DNA from: Harmonia axyridis
Taxonomy: Eukaryota; Arthropoda; Insecta; Coleoptera; Coccinellidae
Assembly (NCBI RefSeq): GCF_914767665.1
Contig: NC_059502.1
Span: 13,268,001-13,332,000 of the forward strand
DNA: 64,000 nt
Direction of reading: 5' to 3'
Shown here: in pieces, positions 11,809 through 23,455 of the stretch
How the letters are laid out: each line of letters begins with the position of its first letter
How positions within the stretch are numbered: position 1 is the stretch's first letter
The notes under the pieces: generated by a model
Seen by the model: the letters and a program-made list of their open reading frames with translations, nothing else
Database searches by the model: none
Told to the model about the DNA's origin: nothing
Translations under genes and position numbers: made by a program

Positions 11809-13294
11809 AGATCGTATGTTCGGACAGTGGTTTTCTCTTCGGCTCATTAGCGTACGGTTCGGGGAACTGCGTTGAGACGACCTTCCCATTGTTTCTTTGC
11901 GACAAGAGAAGAATAATAGCGGTGGGAGACCAGACGACGCTATTCTGGCTTCTGATGAGGACTACTGATCGGCAATTTCAAATCCCACGGGTAGAAAAAG
12001 AATGCTGGAGATACAAATCTCACTAGGTATTTACCGTACGAATGACGAAGGTGCTACTTGGACGTGGAGAGGAGCTGAATATGTCTTTAAGTCAACAAGA
12101 CATGCTGCACTTGAAAAATAATGAGATTGAAATTTTCAGAAACATGAGCTCTTGATAGAATGATGATAATTTTTTGTTGACATCACAATAACCAATACAA
12201 ACATTCCCAAAATATAAAAATAAATAAATAACAGTACTTGTTCATTGGGTTGGTATGTCTTATTGTTGACGTAAATGCCTTGACATTCAGTTTTAGGTTA
12301 GAAATTTCTGTTCTAGTACAGCTTTTATTTACGAGTGATACCTATATAATTTGAGTATTAGACTTGTAGTTTTTGCACTTTAATGTGGTGTAATATTCCT
12401 TTATGCTCAAGAGCCATAAAGTATTCAGATTATGCTTAAGAGCGTAATGTCCTCAATAATGACATTGACAACTAAGCATCAAATTTAAAACAATAAATAA
12501 GTAAGACTAAGGGCTATTATAACATAATTTTTTTTTCTCGTCTGTAACTATTCCTTGAGGGTAAAAGGTATCATTATTAACTCGTATAATTTTTACTATA
12601 GATATATTATTGTTCTGTACTGTGCTTCTCAATTTGAGTTCTTTTGCATGGTTTAAGATATCTTTCGGATGGTGAATAACAAATATACTTGGTTTCTAGG
12701 GATAATATGTTGGATGATCGCCCAAATGACCGAGTTATGAACCATGAAAAGTCATTAAGAAACTCAATTTTTGTATCATTGTTTCTTCTGCAAAGGATAT
12801 TTCAGAAAATGAAAGGATTATCTCACAATGCTATTTTAACGTGGTTAAAAGGAAAAAATTCGTATATCAAGAACCGCAAGCCATTCTCCGAAGCCAATTT
12901 GCGTAATTACACCACTGCTTAAGCCCACCATTACAAGAAGTTTGTTGCGTCTGAGTTACTGCGTTCCGAAAGTGAATCCACGTTTTGTAATCGGGCCGTA
13001 ATTTCTCGAAAAAACAGCCACTTTTCGATCATATTTGCATGAAATTTTTGAGTTGCCATTATCGAAACAACTCTCTTATGTAGCAGGTCCGTATTCTAGA
13101 AATGATCTGTATCAAATGCTGCTCTTATAACACGCGTTAAAATTTCGGATTATAGAGTTAATCTGGATGGAGTTAAGCTATATTTGTTATTGTAAAATTG
13201 ATAACTTATGGAATCTTGAATATTGCTCAAGGCAAATCCTTCAATCTGGAGAAGCTCAATTTGGTTTGGGGGCTTGTATCGGTTCAAACTTCTC
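11809..13294. other. No recognised gene
   Basis: 11796-12026 (76 codons, moderately GC-rich) and 12689-12922 (77 codons) are open on + but resemble nothing I know and lack clear splice sites. The remainder is AT-rich. Confidence 0.4.
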
Positions 13295-13935
13295 AGTAAT
13301 AAACATAGCTAGAGTGAGCATATGTCATTTTCATTAAGCAAATTTTGTCCCCAACATTAACTATCAAATTTGACATGAAGCGCGCAGAAATGAAAACATA
13401 TCAGTGATACGACATTTCACTCAATTCATTTGACATGAAGCGCGCGGAAATGAAAACATATCAGTGATACAATATTTCACTCAATTCGCGAGTTTCTCCT
13501 CAAAGAACGCACTTCTTATGTCACACAATGAATCAACGTTTCATATTAACTCAAAATATATTGAAATAAATACCTAAATATATCAGAAATTCAGAAAACA
13601 AACTTCAAGCGCGCCAAACGACGTGCCACAACCGATGACACTAGGAGAGCAAAAGTTGCCAAACCTTGGATTTGAGCAGGTAGATACAGAAAATAATAAA
13701 TATTCTGCTTATTATAAATTCGACAATTAGGAAAAATATCGGCTTCCAAATATTCAAATTTGCATATTTAATCGGGAATCACTCAAATTAATATATTTCA
13801 TTCAATATAATATACATTCACAATGATATAGTCAAATTGTGGATTTGAAGATATATCACAATCCGACAACGTAATCTAAGCATGTTGGGGATATGTAAAA
13901 ATTGCGTATACTCCCTCTATCTATGTTTATTACTC
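13295..13935 (-). mobile_element. MITE family A, copy 1 (near full length)
   Basis: One of nine copies in the window. The family has inverted termini of about 26 bp beginning AGAGTAATAAACATAGATAG, and a body with GATTCCCGATTAAATATGCA and TCACTGATATGTTTTCATTT. This copy has a 60-bp tandem duplication (13369-13428 repeated at 13429-13488, about 95% identical). A frame of up to 100 codons is partly preserved between copies, but nothing suggests a transposase. Confidence 0.75.
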
Positions 13936-14928
13936 TATGGTTCAAACTGAATATCCATACAAAATTTCATCGGATAAGAATTGTAAAGGTTAAAGCTGTT
14001 ACAAGGTTGTGCAGACACACAAGATCAATATCGTGTCTATCAGAGAATATTAGATGATCACTTCCGATCAGATTCCGATATTAATTATGATTGTGATATT
14101 TGTTTAAAACAACTGGATCATATGAATTTTATAATTTTAATTTCGGAAAGTATTATTCAAATACATACATATCCCAATTTCAAATTTTGCGGATATATTC
14201 AATACCAAATCCTACAAATATAGCAGCATATTGATAAATCTACTAGCCGAACTAAGAAATTAAATATCCCCGAAAATCATCTTGTACACAATCTGACTAC
14301 GTTCCACAAAAACCCATCTCTGAGGGAGACCCAGACGTAGCAGCATCGCGATTGTGGTTCAACGACCTTTCAGCTCTCATAAATATGTGTATATCATATT
14401 AACGAACGCATATTACACGATTAATTGTTGTCATGGCTCAGCGTGCATACTCTGTGCTGCATATGGCCCACTAGATGGAGAAACCCACAATTATAAACGC
14501 CAGGCGACTACACGAAATTTTTGATAGCATCTCGATCGATAATGGAGATCGCATTTTGATTTTATGGATTTGTTAGTGCACACGTTCATAAGGAATATTT
14601 TTCCATTGTAATTAGGTCTTCAGAATATGATGAAGGTTTGTCATAAGTGTTGATGGTGTGTACTTGTTGAAATTGAACGTTTCTAGTGTTTCTACCTAAC
14701 TTTGGTTTAAAATTCTTCTTGGTCATAAGTGTCAATAATGTGTTTGAATTAGAATTGGAGATTTTTACACGGGGACATCATTAGCGATTTCCTCAGCTTT
14801 TGTGTAGAATATATCAACAATTATAGATAGAAGATTTTCATTAATAATGGAAACTTGTATTCATAAGAAAACTAAACAATATGTAGCTTTTGTGTAGAAT
14901 ATACCAACAATTATGTAACATGCTAGAT
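13936..14928. other. No gene; small direct repeats
   Basis: 14640-14765 holds two copies of a TCATAAGTG..AAT(G)TGTGT unit that is also found twice at 19048-19160. The 30-base string starting AGCTTTTGTGTAGAATATA recurs 90 bp apart at 14795 and 14885, next to the hAT remnant. Confidence 0.5.
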
Positions 14929-15784
14929 TAGGGATTCACGGTTTGGCTTGTTTTTCGAGCTACTTGGCTTGAGATTGACTTGATTTCAAGTCAAGCTCAA
15001 GTCAAGTAGTAGTTTTTCAATCCCAAGTCAAGTATTTATTTATCAAGTACTTGAATCATATGAGGCTACTTGATTTTTAACAGTTTTATTGTGTAGTGTC
15101 ACATCAATAAAAAAATTATGACATGAGAAGGAACCTTGCAAAAAATACTTATGTTTATAAAACTAATTGTATAAAAAACCGAGGATATCAAGTTATTTGA
15201 AATAGAACCATAAATTAAATCACTATAAATCATAACAAAATTAAAAATAATTAAAAATGAAGTTTTTTAATATTGAGAAACCTCCAGGCTTTGTTTGATT
15301 TCATAATTTTCCAACCAGGATCTAAAACACATGAGGCATCTTATAGATTTGTCGCTTAACCTATTGCAGGTTTTGTAACTGTAAGAGCAGCTCTAGAAAA
15401 TTGTCTCTTAATAGGAGCTGAAAATGCTGGCGTTGATAAAAAATTCTTGGCCAGTTTGACCAAGTTTGGAAAGATATTTCTGAAACTACCAAAATCTACC
15501 AATAGATTTCATAGCAATGTGAGAAAGTCACACTGGCGACTGCATCAGTCTCTCGGCGCTCGAGGAATACCCTTATTTAGTCTAAGCGCGCACGAGATTG
15601 CAGAAATATATGCCGTCCGATGCGTGCATATCAAGCTAAAATAATATCAAGTAGCTTAATATCAAGCCAAGCAATAAATATCTAAAATCAAGTCAAGTCA
15701 AGCTCAAGTAGGTAATTTTTCACGAGCTTGATTTTCAAGTCAAGGAATTGGTTAAAATGTCAATCTACTTGGCTTGATGAATCT
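14929..15784 (-). mobile_element. hAT remnant H1 with CTTGA-rich ends
   Basis: The left end is TAGGGATTCACGG followed by many CTTGA/TCAAG words. The right end is similar (CTACTTGGCTTGATGAATC). Between them, on the - strand around 15295-15480, are fragments of the hAT C-terminal dimerisation domain (RLSDKSIRCLMC, RSWLENYEIK) interrupted by stops. The better copy at 50.3 kb confirms the family. The transposase core is missing, so it is an internally deleted, dead element. Confidence 0.7.
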
Positions 15785-16513
15785 TCCGAAAGAATTCCAA
15801 ATATTCATCATCAGAAATATAAAAAAGTTTTATCACGTTTCGATCGTTGTCGTAAATACGCTTTGTCAAAGTCTCAATTTTGACCTCCTGCCCCGCGCTT
15901 CTTACGACAATGGCAAGAGCTTCTTATCTGTGCGTGAAGATTAATAGCTTCTAGCGCGGATATGTTGAGGTATCACGCCAAGACCGACTTGGCTGAACTG
16001 TTTTATAGCCCGTTGCTGGAACAGCGGCCAACACAAAGAGACGAACACAGCGCGAGATTGATTTAGATAGACAGGCAACCAGTAATTTGGACATGAAGGT
16101 GCTGATTAACGCTATCCAGATGAATTGGCTGCTAAAACTAATGTACAAACGATCAACAGCTGATGATGCTGACACCAGGTCGGTTTGTTAGATTGGAGTA
16201 AACGCACCACGTCGCTACCAGTCTTACCTACACCAGGTTGTGGCTATCTAACTGTCCAGAATTAATTTCAAAGTTTGATTTCCTTTAATCTATTTTTTCA
16301 ACGAAATTTTTCATACTCGTATATCCAAACATTAAGGCTAAAAGTCTCAAAAAATACAATTTATTGTTGTAAAAGCATAAAAGGAGAATAAAGCTAGTTA
16401 ATACAACTCCCAGCAGTTACATGGACATCTCAAGAGTCCATTTAGTTACATATTGTTAATTTTTTTTATGAATATAAGTTTCCATCATTAATGAAAATCT
16501 TTTATCTAGCATA
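15785..16513. other. No recognised gene between two hAT remnants
   Basis: A 74-codon frame on - (15951-16175) has no recognisable domain. The two hAT copies flanking this spacer are in opposite orientation. Confidence 0.45.
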
Positions 16514-17780
16514 GCAAGTAGCTTTGATATTTTACTACTTGACTTGAAAGTCAACCTCGTGAAAAATTACATACTTGAGCTTAGATTGACTTGATTTTAG
16601 ATATTTATTGCTTGACTTGATATCAAGCTACTTGATATTACTTGAGCTTGATATGCATGCGTCGCACTGTATATATTTCTGCAATCTTGTGCGCGCTTAA
16701 ACTAAATAAGGGGATTTCTCGAGCGCCGAGAGACTGAAGCATTCGCCAGTGTGACTTTATTAGAAGGTTTCCCACATTTCTATGAAATCTATTGGTAGAT
16801 TTTGATAGTTTCAGAAATCTTTCCAAACTTGGCCAAAATGGCCAAGGATTTTTTATCAACACCAGCATCTTCAGCTCCTGTTGAAAGACAATTTTCTAGA
16901 GCTGCTCTTACAGTTACAAAAATCCCGCAATAGGTTAGGCGACAATTCTATAAGATCTTAGATCCTGGATGGAAAATTATGAATTCGAACCGAAGTCTGG
17001 AGGTTTGTCAATACTAAGAAACCTTATTTATTTATTATTTTTCATTTTATATGATTTATGGTGATTTAATTTATGTTACTATTCCAAGAAATTGATATTT
17101 TCGGTTCTTTTATTCAATAAGTTTAATGGATGAATGTGTTTTTGCAAGGTTTCTTCTGATTTTATCATTTTTTTCATTAATTTGACACTACACAATAAAA
17201 ATGCTATGAATCAAGTAGCTTGATATGATTCCAGTACTTGATAAATAAATACTTGACTCGGCTTGAGATTGAAAAACTACTACTTGACCCGAACTTGACT
17301 TGAAATAATAATAAAATTTATTTTGCACCCGGATAGTACAAAAATAGAAAATCAACACAACAATAATATAATCATTCACATTTCTCTGAAGTGGGCGTTC
17401 AATCTTCCGCAGAATGCACCCAAAGATGGTGCCGTCTTAATTTCCTCTGGGAGACCATTATACAAACGAACACCCTCATAGAACAAGGACTCTTGTAGAG
17501 AAGTTGTTCTCACTGTGCAGATATTGAAGTTTTTTGCTGACCTAATATTGTAGTCATAAAAATTTCCCCTTCTTTCTAAGAAATCTTTCAGATATCGTGG
17601 TACAAGGTCATGCTCTATCTTGTAAATTAGGGTAAGATTGGCCTTCTTGATATTTTTTTCCACAGGTAACCAGTTCAATTCATTATGCATGACTACTACA
17701 GGTGTGAGCTTACTAAATCTACAAATAGAGTCAAGCTCAAGCCAAGTAGCTTGAAAATCAAGCCAAGCCGTGAATCCCTA
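16514..17780 (+). mobile_element. hAT remnant H2, split by a LINE
   Basis: CTTGA-rich ends bound it; the right terminus GCCAAGCCGTGAATCCCTA is the inverted counterpart of the TAGGGATTCACGG end of H1. On + around 16830-17000 the dimerisation-domain codons are visible (ASSAPVERQFSRAALTVTK) but a frameshift and deletion follow. A LINE 3' fragment interrupts it at about 17306-17728. Confidence 0.7.
17306..17728 (-). mobile_element. 5'-truncated LINE insert in hAT H2
   Basis: A 104-codon frame on - (17376-17690) has the C-terminal signature of a non-LTR reverse transcriptase protein: LNWLPVEKNIKKANLTLIYK near the start, then SLFYEGVRLYNGLPEEIK before the end. The 3' UTR ends at about 17306 in an ATT/AAT-rich tail (AATAAATTTTATTATTATT). 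hAT sequence resumes on both sides, so the LINE inserted into the hAT. Only the last part of ORF2 is present, typical of aborted reverse transcription. Confidence 0.7.
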
Positions 17781-18423
17781 ATCGAGATATTCTGTGACTC
17801 CGATGATATAATAAACCTCCTTGTCAACTCTTTTTTTTTTCAATTTTCTATACATCACAGGTCGACAGGCATGGTCCTACACCTTTGGTGTGTCATCAGA
17901 CAATCAGCCCTGTCATTAGCAGGAAAGAAATTAATTAAGCAAGGCGAAATTTTACGACGATGGCAAAGGCCGGTAACCAATTTGGCTGAAATAGGTGTTG
18001 CCTAAAGTAGTTCCACAAAGGCAGAATAATTGCGAGAGCACACCAAGAGACTGAACGAAGGTAGCCTCGGGTTAGATTTTGATTTTACAAACTCATATAG
18101 GCGTGCTCTGTTAACGATCCTTTTAACTTCGAGGTAAACACCTTGACGTTACCACGACGATGAACTCGAAAAACTAATTAACGAAGTATAATCAGGAGAT
18201 TTTTGCGTGCAGGGAATCTGGAAATGACTGGGTCTTTAGCGGGCGTGAAATTTGGGAATGCGCCCACGCCAAGTTCGGTAATAACTTCGGGTCGAGTCAA
18301 GGCAACTTGATGAACTGAAGGCTTACGCTTCAAGCTCTCGAAGGGTTTCCTCAGAAATAATGAAAGATATACTTTTACCTAATAAATATTTGGGGTTGTA
18401 TTAGTTCCCAGTTTGGCGGCCTC
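17781..18423. other. No recognised feature
   Basis: 17685-18005 is open on + but partly overlaps the hAT end and resembles nothing known. Confidence 0.45.
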
Positions 18424-18879
18424 CGCTCTATTAGTGATGACGTCACACACCGCCATTTTAGTTCTCCTGTCAGTGTTCGGAATCCAAACAAACAAATTGT
18501 CATTCAAATTAGTACGTTGTCGTTGAAGAAATTGGCTCATTTCGATAAATAAGATTATTTAAGGTACGATTTTAGTATTAATTGATAGACAGAAGGCACG
18601 AGATTAATGCCAGTAAGTTCGAACTTGAAGTTCAACTAATAAACACGGCTTTTTACAAAATCTGGGGAATGATACAGGATTCAAACTTACTGGTTTTAAC
18701 CTCGTTCCTTCTGTCTATCAATTAATACTGAAATCGTTCCTCAAATACTCTTATTTATGAAAATAAGCCAATTCCTTCAACGACCCCGTACTAATTTGAA
18801 TGACAATTTATTTGTTTGGATTCCGAACACTGACAGGAGAACCAAAAATGGCGGTGTGTGACGTCACACTAATAGAGCG
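18424..18879. mobile_element. 456-bp long-TIR MITE B, copy 1
   Basis: The two halves are inverted repeats of about 190-200 bp starting CGCTCTATTAGTGATGACGT and ending in the complement, with a unique centre of about 60 bp. The TIRs carry the CRE-like octamer TGACGTCA and AATGGCGG-type words. Copies 2 and 3 have the same length. TA follows on the right but not on the left, so the target duplication is intact only in the other copies. Frames inside the TIRs are fortuitous. Confidence 0.8.
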
Positions 18880-20067
18880 TATTGACGAATACAATCGGAG
18901 TCTTCTTCTCTCTATTTATTTCTATGAAACTAATATCTGTTTGTCCATATATCCAATAAATGATTTATTTACTACAATGCATTTTCGTTCATATCAAATT
19001 AACACTTCTCTCAGTGTGGGGTTAGTACACGTTTTGAATTTCGAAGTATGGTTGTCATAAGTGCCAATGATGTGTACTTATTTGTTGAAATGAGAACATC
19101 CTATCAAATTTATGTTTGAAATGCTCATAAGTGTCAATAATGTGTTGAAATTAATGATATGGAAATTTGGTAATGATAATCCAAAATCAAACGATTGGTA
19201 CCTCCATCTTCCACCTTATCATCGATTCAATTAGTTCTAGGATGTTCATTACTGTAGACGTCTAGATTTTTCAATCGGTTCTTTCAGCCTATTTTACCAA
19301 AGTACTGACCGTATATTGGTGATAATAAACCAAAACTAACAATTGGTACCTCCATCTCCTACCATACCATCGCTTCAACCTTCACTATCATCTCTGTATT
19401 AGAAACCAATCAATCATACCCAATCATCGATGAAAAAAAAAACGCAGGTAGAGCTCAAAATCATGAAATTCCGACCAGAACCCGAAAACCAGTTCGGCCG
19501 CTGCCGAGGCAGGAAGTTGAGGCACATTTTGGACAGAACTATCCGCAATTATGATAACTAGTTTCAATGGCTCGCATCCTGGCCTGTGAGAATCGAGCGT
19601 CTAGAATAGGAACTAGTTAGCACCCCTATTAGCATATTAATGTCCCGTGTTAGGAAGAAACTATTGTGTTAATGGAACTAGCCAACAGGAAATGTCTGTA
19701 CGGACGCCTCCCTGATGGTCTTGACATGCAGACGTGTCCAGCTACCAAAGTACCTTCATCTGCGCGACGGTGTTTGCATCCAAATACGCTCCCGTTTCAA
19801 GGTAGGCAAACACACACTCGTTGTCCAGCAGATTTTGCCGATCTACCTCGAGCACACCGTGCAAATAAAAGCAACAGTCTCTGTTTTGTCGCAGCTCCGA
19901 TTGAATTTCAATTGGATTCGTTTGAATGCGATTAGTGTTTGTCTTTTGCATAAACGTGGAAGAAACGCTGAACGAGCAGGGTTTTGGTGGGAATCTTGGT
20001 AGGATCTGAGAATGCTTGTGGTAATACATTAAGAGGGATTGCCACCACGTGGCTTTTCGCGTATCAG
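18880..20067. other. No gene; decayed repeats
   Basis: 19048-19160 holds two TCATAAGTG units related to 14640-14765. The string starting with GATAAT and containing TTGGTACCTCCATCT occurs at 19174 and 19321 (period 147). 19450-20000 is GC-richer with overlapping frames on both strands (89, 95 and 95 codons), none recognised. Confidence 0.45.
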
Positions 20068-20175
20068 TAGGGATTCACGGCTTGGCTTGATTTCTAGTCA
20101 AGATCAAGTCATGTAGTAGTTTTTCAATCTCAAGTCAAGTATTTATTTATCAAGTACTTGAATCACATCAAATCG
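20068..20175 (-). repeat. hAT terminal fragment
   Basis: About 108 bp starting TAGGGATTCACGGCTTGGCT and running through the CTTGA-rich terminus (GTAGTAGTTTTTCAATCTCA), then broken off. No coding part. Confidence 0.7.
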
Positions 20176-20309
20176 TACTACAAAAATGGTATCGAAAAGT
20201 TAGGAGATGGCTACATTCGGTGTCTTGCCCTTAAAGGCAACTATGTTGAAGAATAAAATCGAATTCTGACAGAAAAAAATGTGTTTTACTATGGTAGACC
20301 GGGGACTTA

Positions 20310-20713
20310 TCGTAAGTAATTGCACAAGTGCATCAAAATTACCGATAATTTTGCATGACAGCGTGTTGTCATAAAAACTGCATGAGTTCATTTTCATTTC
20401 ATTTTCATGAAAATGACCGAATGCAGTTTTTCAAGGAAAACACGCTGGAATGCGAAATTATCCGGTCATTTTGATGCACGAGTGTAATTCGGGGGAATAT
20501 TTCCCGAATAAACTGTTACATCATTTGTCAAACTGATGTAGAATGGAATTGCCATAAATTCGAACTGTGTAAGATGCATAGAAACTATGCATCTATGAAC
20601 AGAACAATTATCGCAGTGCAGTTTCGCTTCCTACAATGCAATTATCGCTGTAATTTTCGATAATTGTTCTCCAGATACATAGAATTTTTGACAGGAGGGA
20701 AATATTCAATTGA
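20310..20713. repeat. Foldback element FB, copy A (left arm short)
   Basis: A short left arm (GTAAGTAATTGCACAAGTGC, ATGACAGCGTG) pairs across a centre at about 20395 with the right arm (GCATTCGGTCATTTTCAT complement). It then continues for the full right side to TTGACAGGAGGGAAATATTC. It is the same sequence as half of the 21287-21924 palindrome, but lacks the central CTTCG hairpin of that copy. Confidence 0.7.
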
Positions 20714-21242
20714 ACTGTTCCCAGTTGAACGCACATGGTCTATCGACTGTAAATGATACCTACATACATTTATATCGGTATTAATTAATGCAACGGACCC
20801 ATCCTCTACGATTTATGCACCTTGTAGCCTCAAGACACGCATTGCGAATGCGCAGGCTTCCCGCATAATATTTCACTTGAGGCGTCTAATTGCGCTTAGG
20901 CTATTACTGTTACGGTAGAACTACCATGTGGAAAATAAATAACAATATTAATAAACAAAGCCTCCACCCGTTGCTACAAATTACCGCGTAAATACCTGAT
21001 CTGGGAACTGGCAGAAGGTACGAGGGGCATACGGAAAAAAAAAACGATAGAAGCTCAATAGAACTTTTTACATAATTGTTGAATACTATAAAATTATGGT
21101 ATTTAATTCATAGTGAAGTTTACTTTGATTCATTACATTCTTACTATAGCAATCATTCTGGGGTAATAATTTAATTCTGTTTGAAATGAACTTTCTATAG
21201 GGAAAATTAATCTGTTCAGACTCTAGGAATAATAAGCTGTCA
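20714..21242. other. Spacer between foldback copies
   Basis: No recognised feature; moderately AT-rich, no long frame. Confidence 0.5.
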
Positions 21243-21286
21243 TGCAAAATTATCGGTAATTTTGATGCACTTGTGCAATTACTTAC

Positions 21287-21924
21287 GAATATTTCCCTCC
21301 TGTCAAAAATTCTATGTATCTGGAGAACAATTATCGAAAATTACAGCGATAATTGCATTGTAGGAAGCGAAACTGCACTGCGATAATTGTTCTGTTCATA
21401 GATGCATAGTTTCTATGCATCTTACTCAGTTCGAATCTATGGCAATTCCATTCTAAATCAGTTTGACAGGTAATGTAACAGTTTATTCGGGAAATATTCC
21501 CCTGAATTACACTCGTGCATCAAAATTACCTGATAATTTCGCATTCCAGCGTGTTTTCTTTGAAAAACTGCATTCGGTCATTTTCATTTTTGGAGAAAGC
21601 CCTCCACCTTCGGTGTCGGGCTCTTTCTCCAAAAATGAAAATGAACTCATGCAGTTTTTATGACAACACGCTGTCATGCAAAATTATCGGTAATTTTGAT
21701 GCAATTGTGCAATTACTTATGAATATTTCCCGAATAAACTTGTCAAAGTGACATAGATTCCATAGATGCCATAGATTCGAACTGGGTAAGATTCATAGAA
21801 ACTAAGCATCTATGAACAGAACAATTATCGCAGTGCTATTTCGCTTCCTACAATGCAATTAACGCTGTAATTTTCGATAATTGTATTCCATTTACATAGA
21901 ATTTTTGACAGGAGGGAAATATTC
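21287..21924. mobile_element. 638-bp foldback element FB, full palindrome
   Basis: The ends are GAATATTTCCCTCCTGTCA and its exact complement TGACAGGAGGGAAATATTC. The arms (about 310 bp each) stay complementary with scattered changes to the centre at about 21610, where GGAGAAAGCCC and GGGCTCTTTCTCC close over CCACC-TTC-GGTG. 21243-21286 is a further half-arm next to it, evidence of nested or serial insertion. Frames on both strands mirror each other and are not genes. Confidence 0.8.
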
Positions 21925-22599
21925 AGTGTTATGTTGACATGATTGTGTCAAATTGTTTCATATGACACAAAATGTCAAAATATGATTGGTTGTTACAACT
22001 GTCAAAAAAATTTTCATTTATAATAAAGCTGTGTTGAATTCGTAGCCTTCTCTTTAGCGAGCAAGCCCCGTGGCAGGCATTTACGCTAAATTTCCAAGGA
22101 AAATTGACTCCTCTCATAATTTCCCTCGTTTCTTCACCGTAATGTTCGACTCTCGTGTGTCGGTCAGGTATTCTAATGATCGCAATTTTATACTTGACGT
22201 TTGAGGCTGCAACTTTGCAGTTAAGAGAGTAATTGCAAATTGTCGCAAAAACTAGTATTCTCATGGAGCGTACTCAATGTGTTACTCTGATGAGTTCTTC
22301 GGCTGGATTGCTGAAACTGTTACGGCTAGTTCACACCGACTATTTCCCTCGTCGTAATTTGCACCAATCAGAAACGCACAATTTTGAATTACAAATGGTT
22401 TCTAGGTGGAAAAACTGTTTGGCAGGACCTGTCAGCAGTTTATTCGCGTTTACCCGCGGCAAAACTTGACAGTTGTTGTCACCAAAAATTACAATACCTT
22501 TGAAAACAAACGTAATTATAATCTCCAAGGACACCAGAAAACGACGCTCAACAATTTTTTCTGATTTTATTGTCAAGTGCTAGTTAGTCAGCTTATATC
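21925..22599 (+). other. 5' flank of the recombinase-like frame
   Basis: Begins with several TGTCA/TGACA words (21935-22005), partly echoing the foldback ends. No coding region recognised; it may hold the promoter and 5' UTR of the downstream frame. Confidence 0.35.
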
Positions 22600-23109
22600 G
22601 TGAAAATGAGTCGCTTTGGAAGCGATTCTTTGTCTAATATTGATCTGGCGATTGAGAAAAGTATACCGTATAATACCCTCAGAACTCATACTTCAATATG
22701 GAAACAGTTCATGACATTCTGCAAAGCAAAGAACTATGAGCTTATGGAAAACACAACTTTAGAACAACTAAACCTAATTCTGAAAGATTGGAATATGAAG
22801 AAGGAAAACGGTGAAAATTACAAAGAACTAGTTGTGAAGACAATGTGGAACACCGTTGCAAAAAAAATGCAAGAAATGTATTTTGTGAAGTGGAAAATAA
22901 TTTGTGACCCATTTGAAGACATTATCTTTAAGTCTAGTAGGGAAGCTCGTAATGCAAAAAGAAGGAATTTGCAGACGTGTGCAAATAAAAGGAAGTGCAG
23001 CTCTGCTTCATTGAAATTGGATGAGTATTATGCAATGGTTTCATTATGGATGAACAAAAGTTTCAAACAATACCCCTACCGTGTACCAAAATTGCAATTT
23101 ATATTTTAA
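22600..23109 (+). CDS. Crypton-like tyrosine recombinase, N-terminal part
   Basis: A 169-codon frame; the second Met gives MSRFGSDSLSN. Residues 14-45 (AIEKSIPYNTLRTHTSIWKQ then FMTFC) look like the first helices of the SAM-like core-binding domain of tyrosine recombinases. KENGENYKE and the later DPFEDIIFKSSREARNAKRR match the spacing seen in Crypton recombinases and their domesticated relatives (ZMYM2, QRICH1, KCTD1-type proteins). The catalytic half with the R-HxxR-Y set is absent: the frame stops at 23108, and another frame continues a little (DEQKFQTIPLPC), hinting at a frameshift. Palindromes lie upstream (21287-21924) and downstream (23258-23455). A host gene exon or other family is possible. 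Confidence 0.5.
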   Translation: MKMSRFGSDSLSNIDLAIEKSIPYNTLRTHTSIWKQFMTFCKAKNYELMENTTLEQLNLILKDWNMKKENGENYKELVVKTMWNTVAKKMQEMYFVKWKIICDPFEDIIFKSSREARNAKRRNLQTCANKRKCSSASLKLDEYYAMVSLWMNKSFKQYPYRVPKLQFIF

Positions 23110-23257
23110 TTGTACCATAAATAATTAAATTTGTAGTATTTTGGATGAAATAAAATTGAGTATCTGTTTTTCAGTTTTCAAATTAGGTAATACCTATACA
23201 TAGGTAATGCATGCAGAATAATATGTTACTCAGGAAATAGTCTTGTCAAATACCATT

Positions 23258-23455
23258 CGGGCATCTAATTTTTCCTGTGAAAAAAATCGAAAAAACACAT
23301 TGCAAAGTAATATTTTTTGACAAAAAGCATTCGTGCAGGTGCAAAAATCCTCGTCTTCGACTCGGATTTTTGTTGCCACCAGCACTCATGCTTCTTGTCA
23401 AAATATTACTTAGCAACGTGTTTTTTCGATTCTTTTCGGAAAAATTAGATGCCCT
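23258..23455. repeat. 198-bp palindrome with CTTCG apex
   Basis: Left arm begins GGGCATCTAATTTTTCC and the right arm ends GGAAAAATTAGATGCCC. The arms also pair through TTGACAAAAAGCAT/ATGCTTCTTGTCAA and GCAAAAATCC/GGATTTTTGT to an apex at TCGTCTTCGACTCGG. Frames of 111 (-) and 90 (+) codons overlapping here merely mirror one another. Confidence 0.75.

Noticed and set aside
15447..16868. Two similar frames (15447-15644 + and 16638-16868 -) that look like a small gene family
   Set aside because: They are antisense readings of the hAT dimerisation-domain region in H1 and H2.
18800..19060. 86-codon frame, and its twin at 31560-31790
   Set aside because: Both start inside a MITE B TIR, are shared only because the TIR is shared, and diverge after it.
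22285..22330. Possible hammerhead ribozyme core (CTGATGAG followed by GAAAC)
   Set aside because: The bases between the two core words do not form stem II and the last core base before GAAA is wrong.
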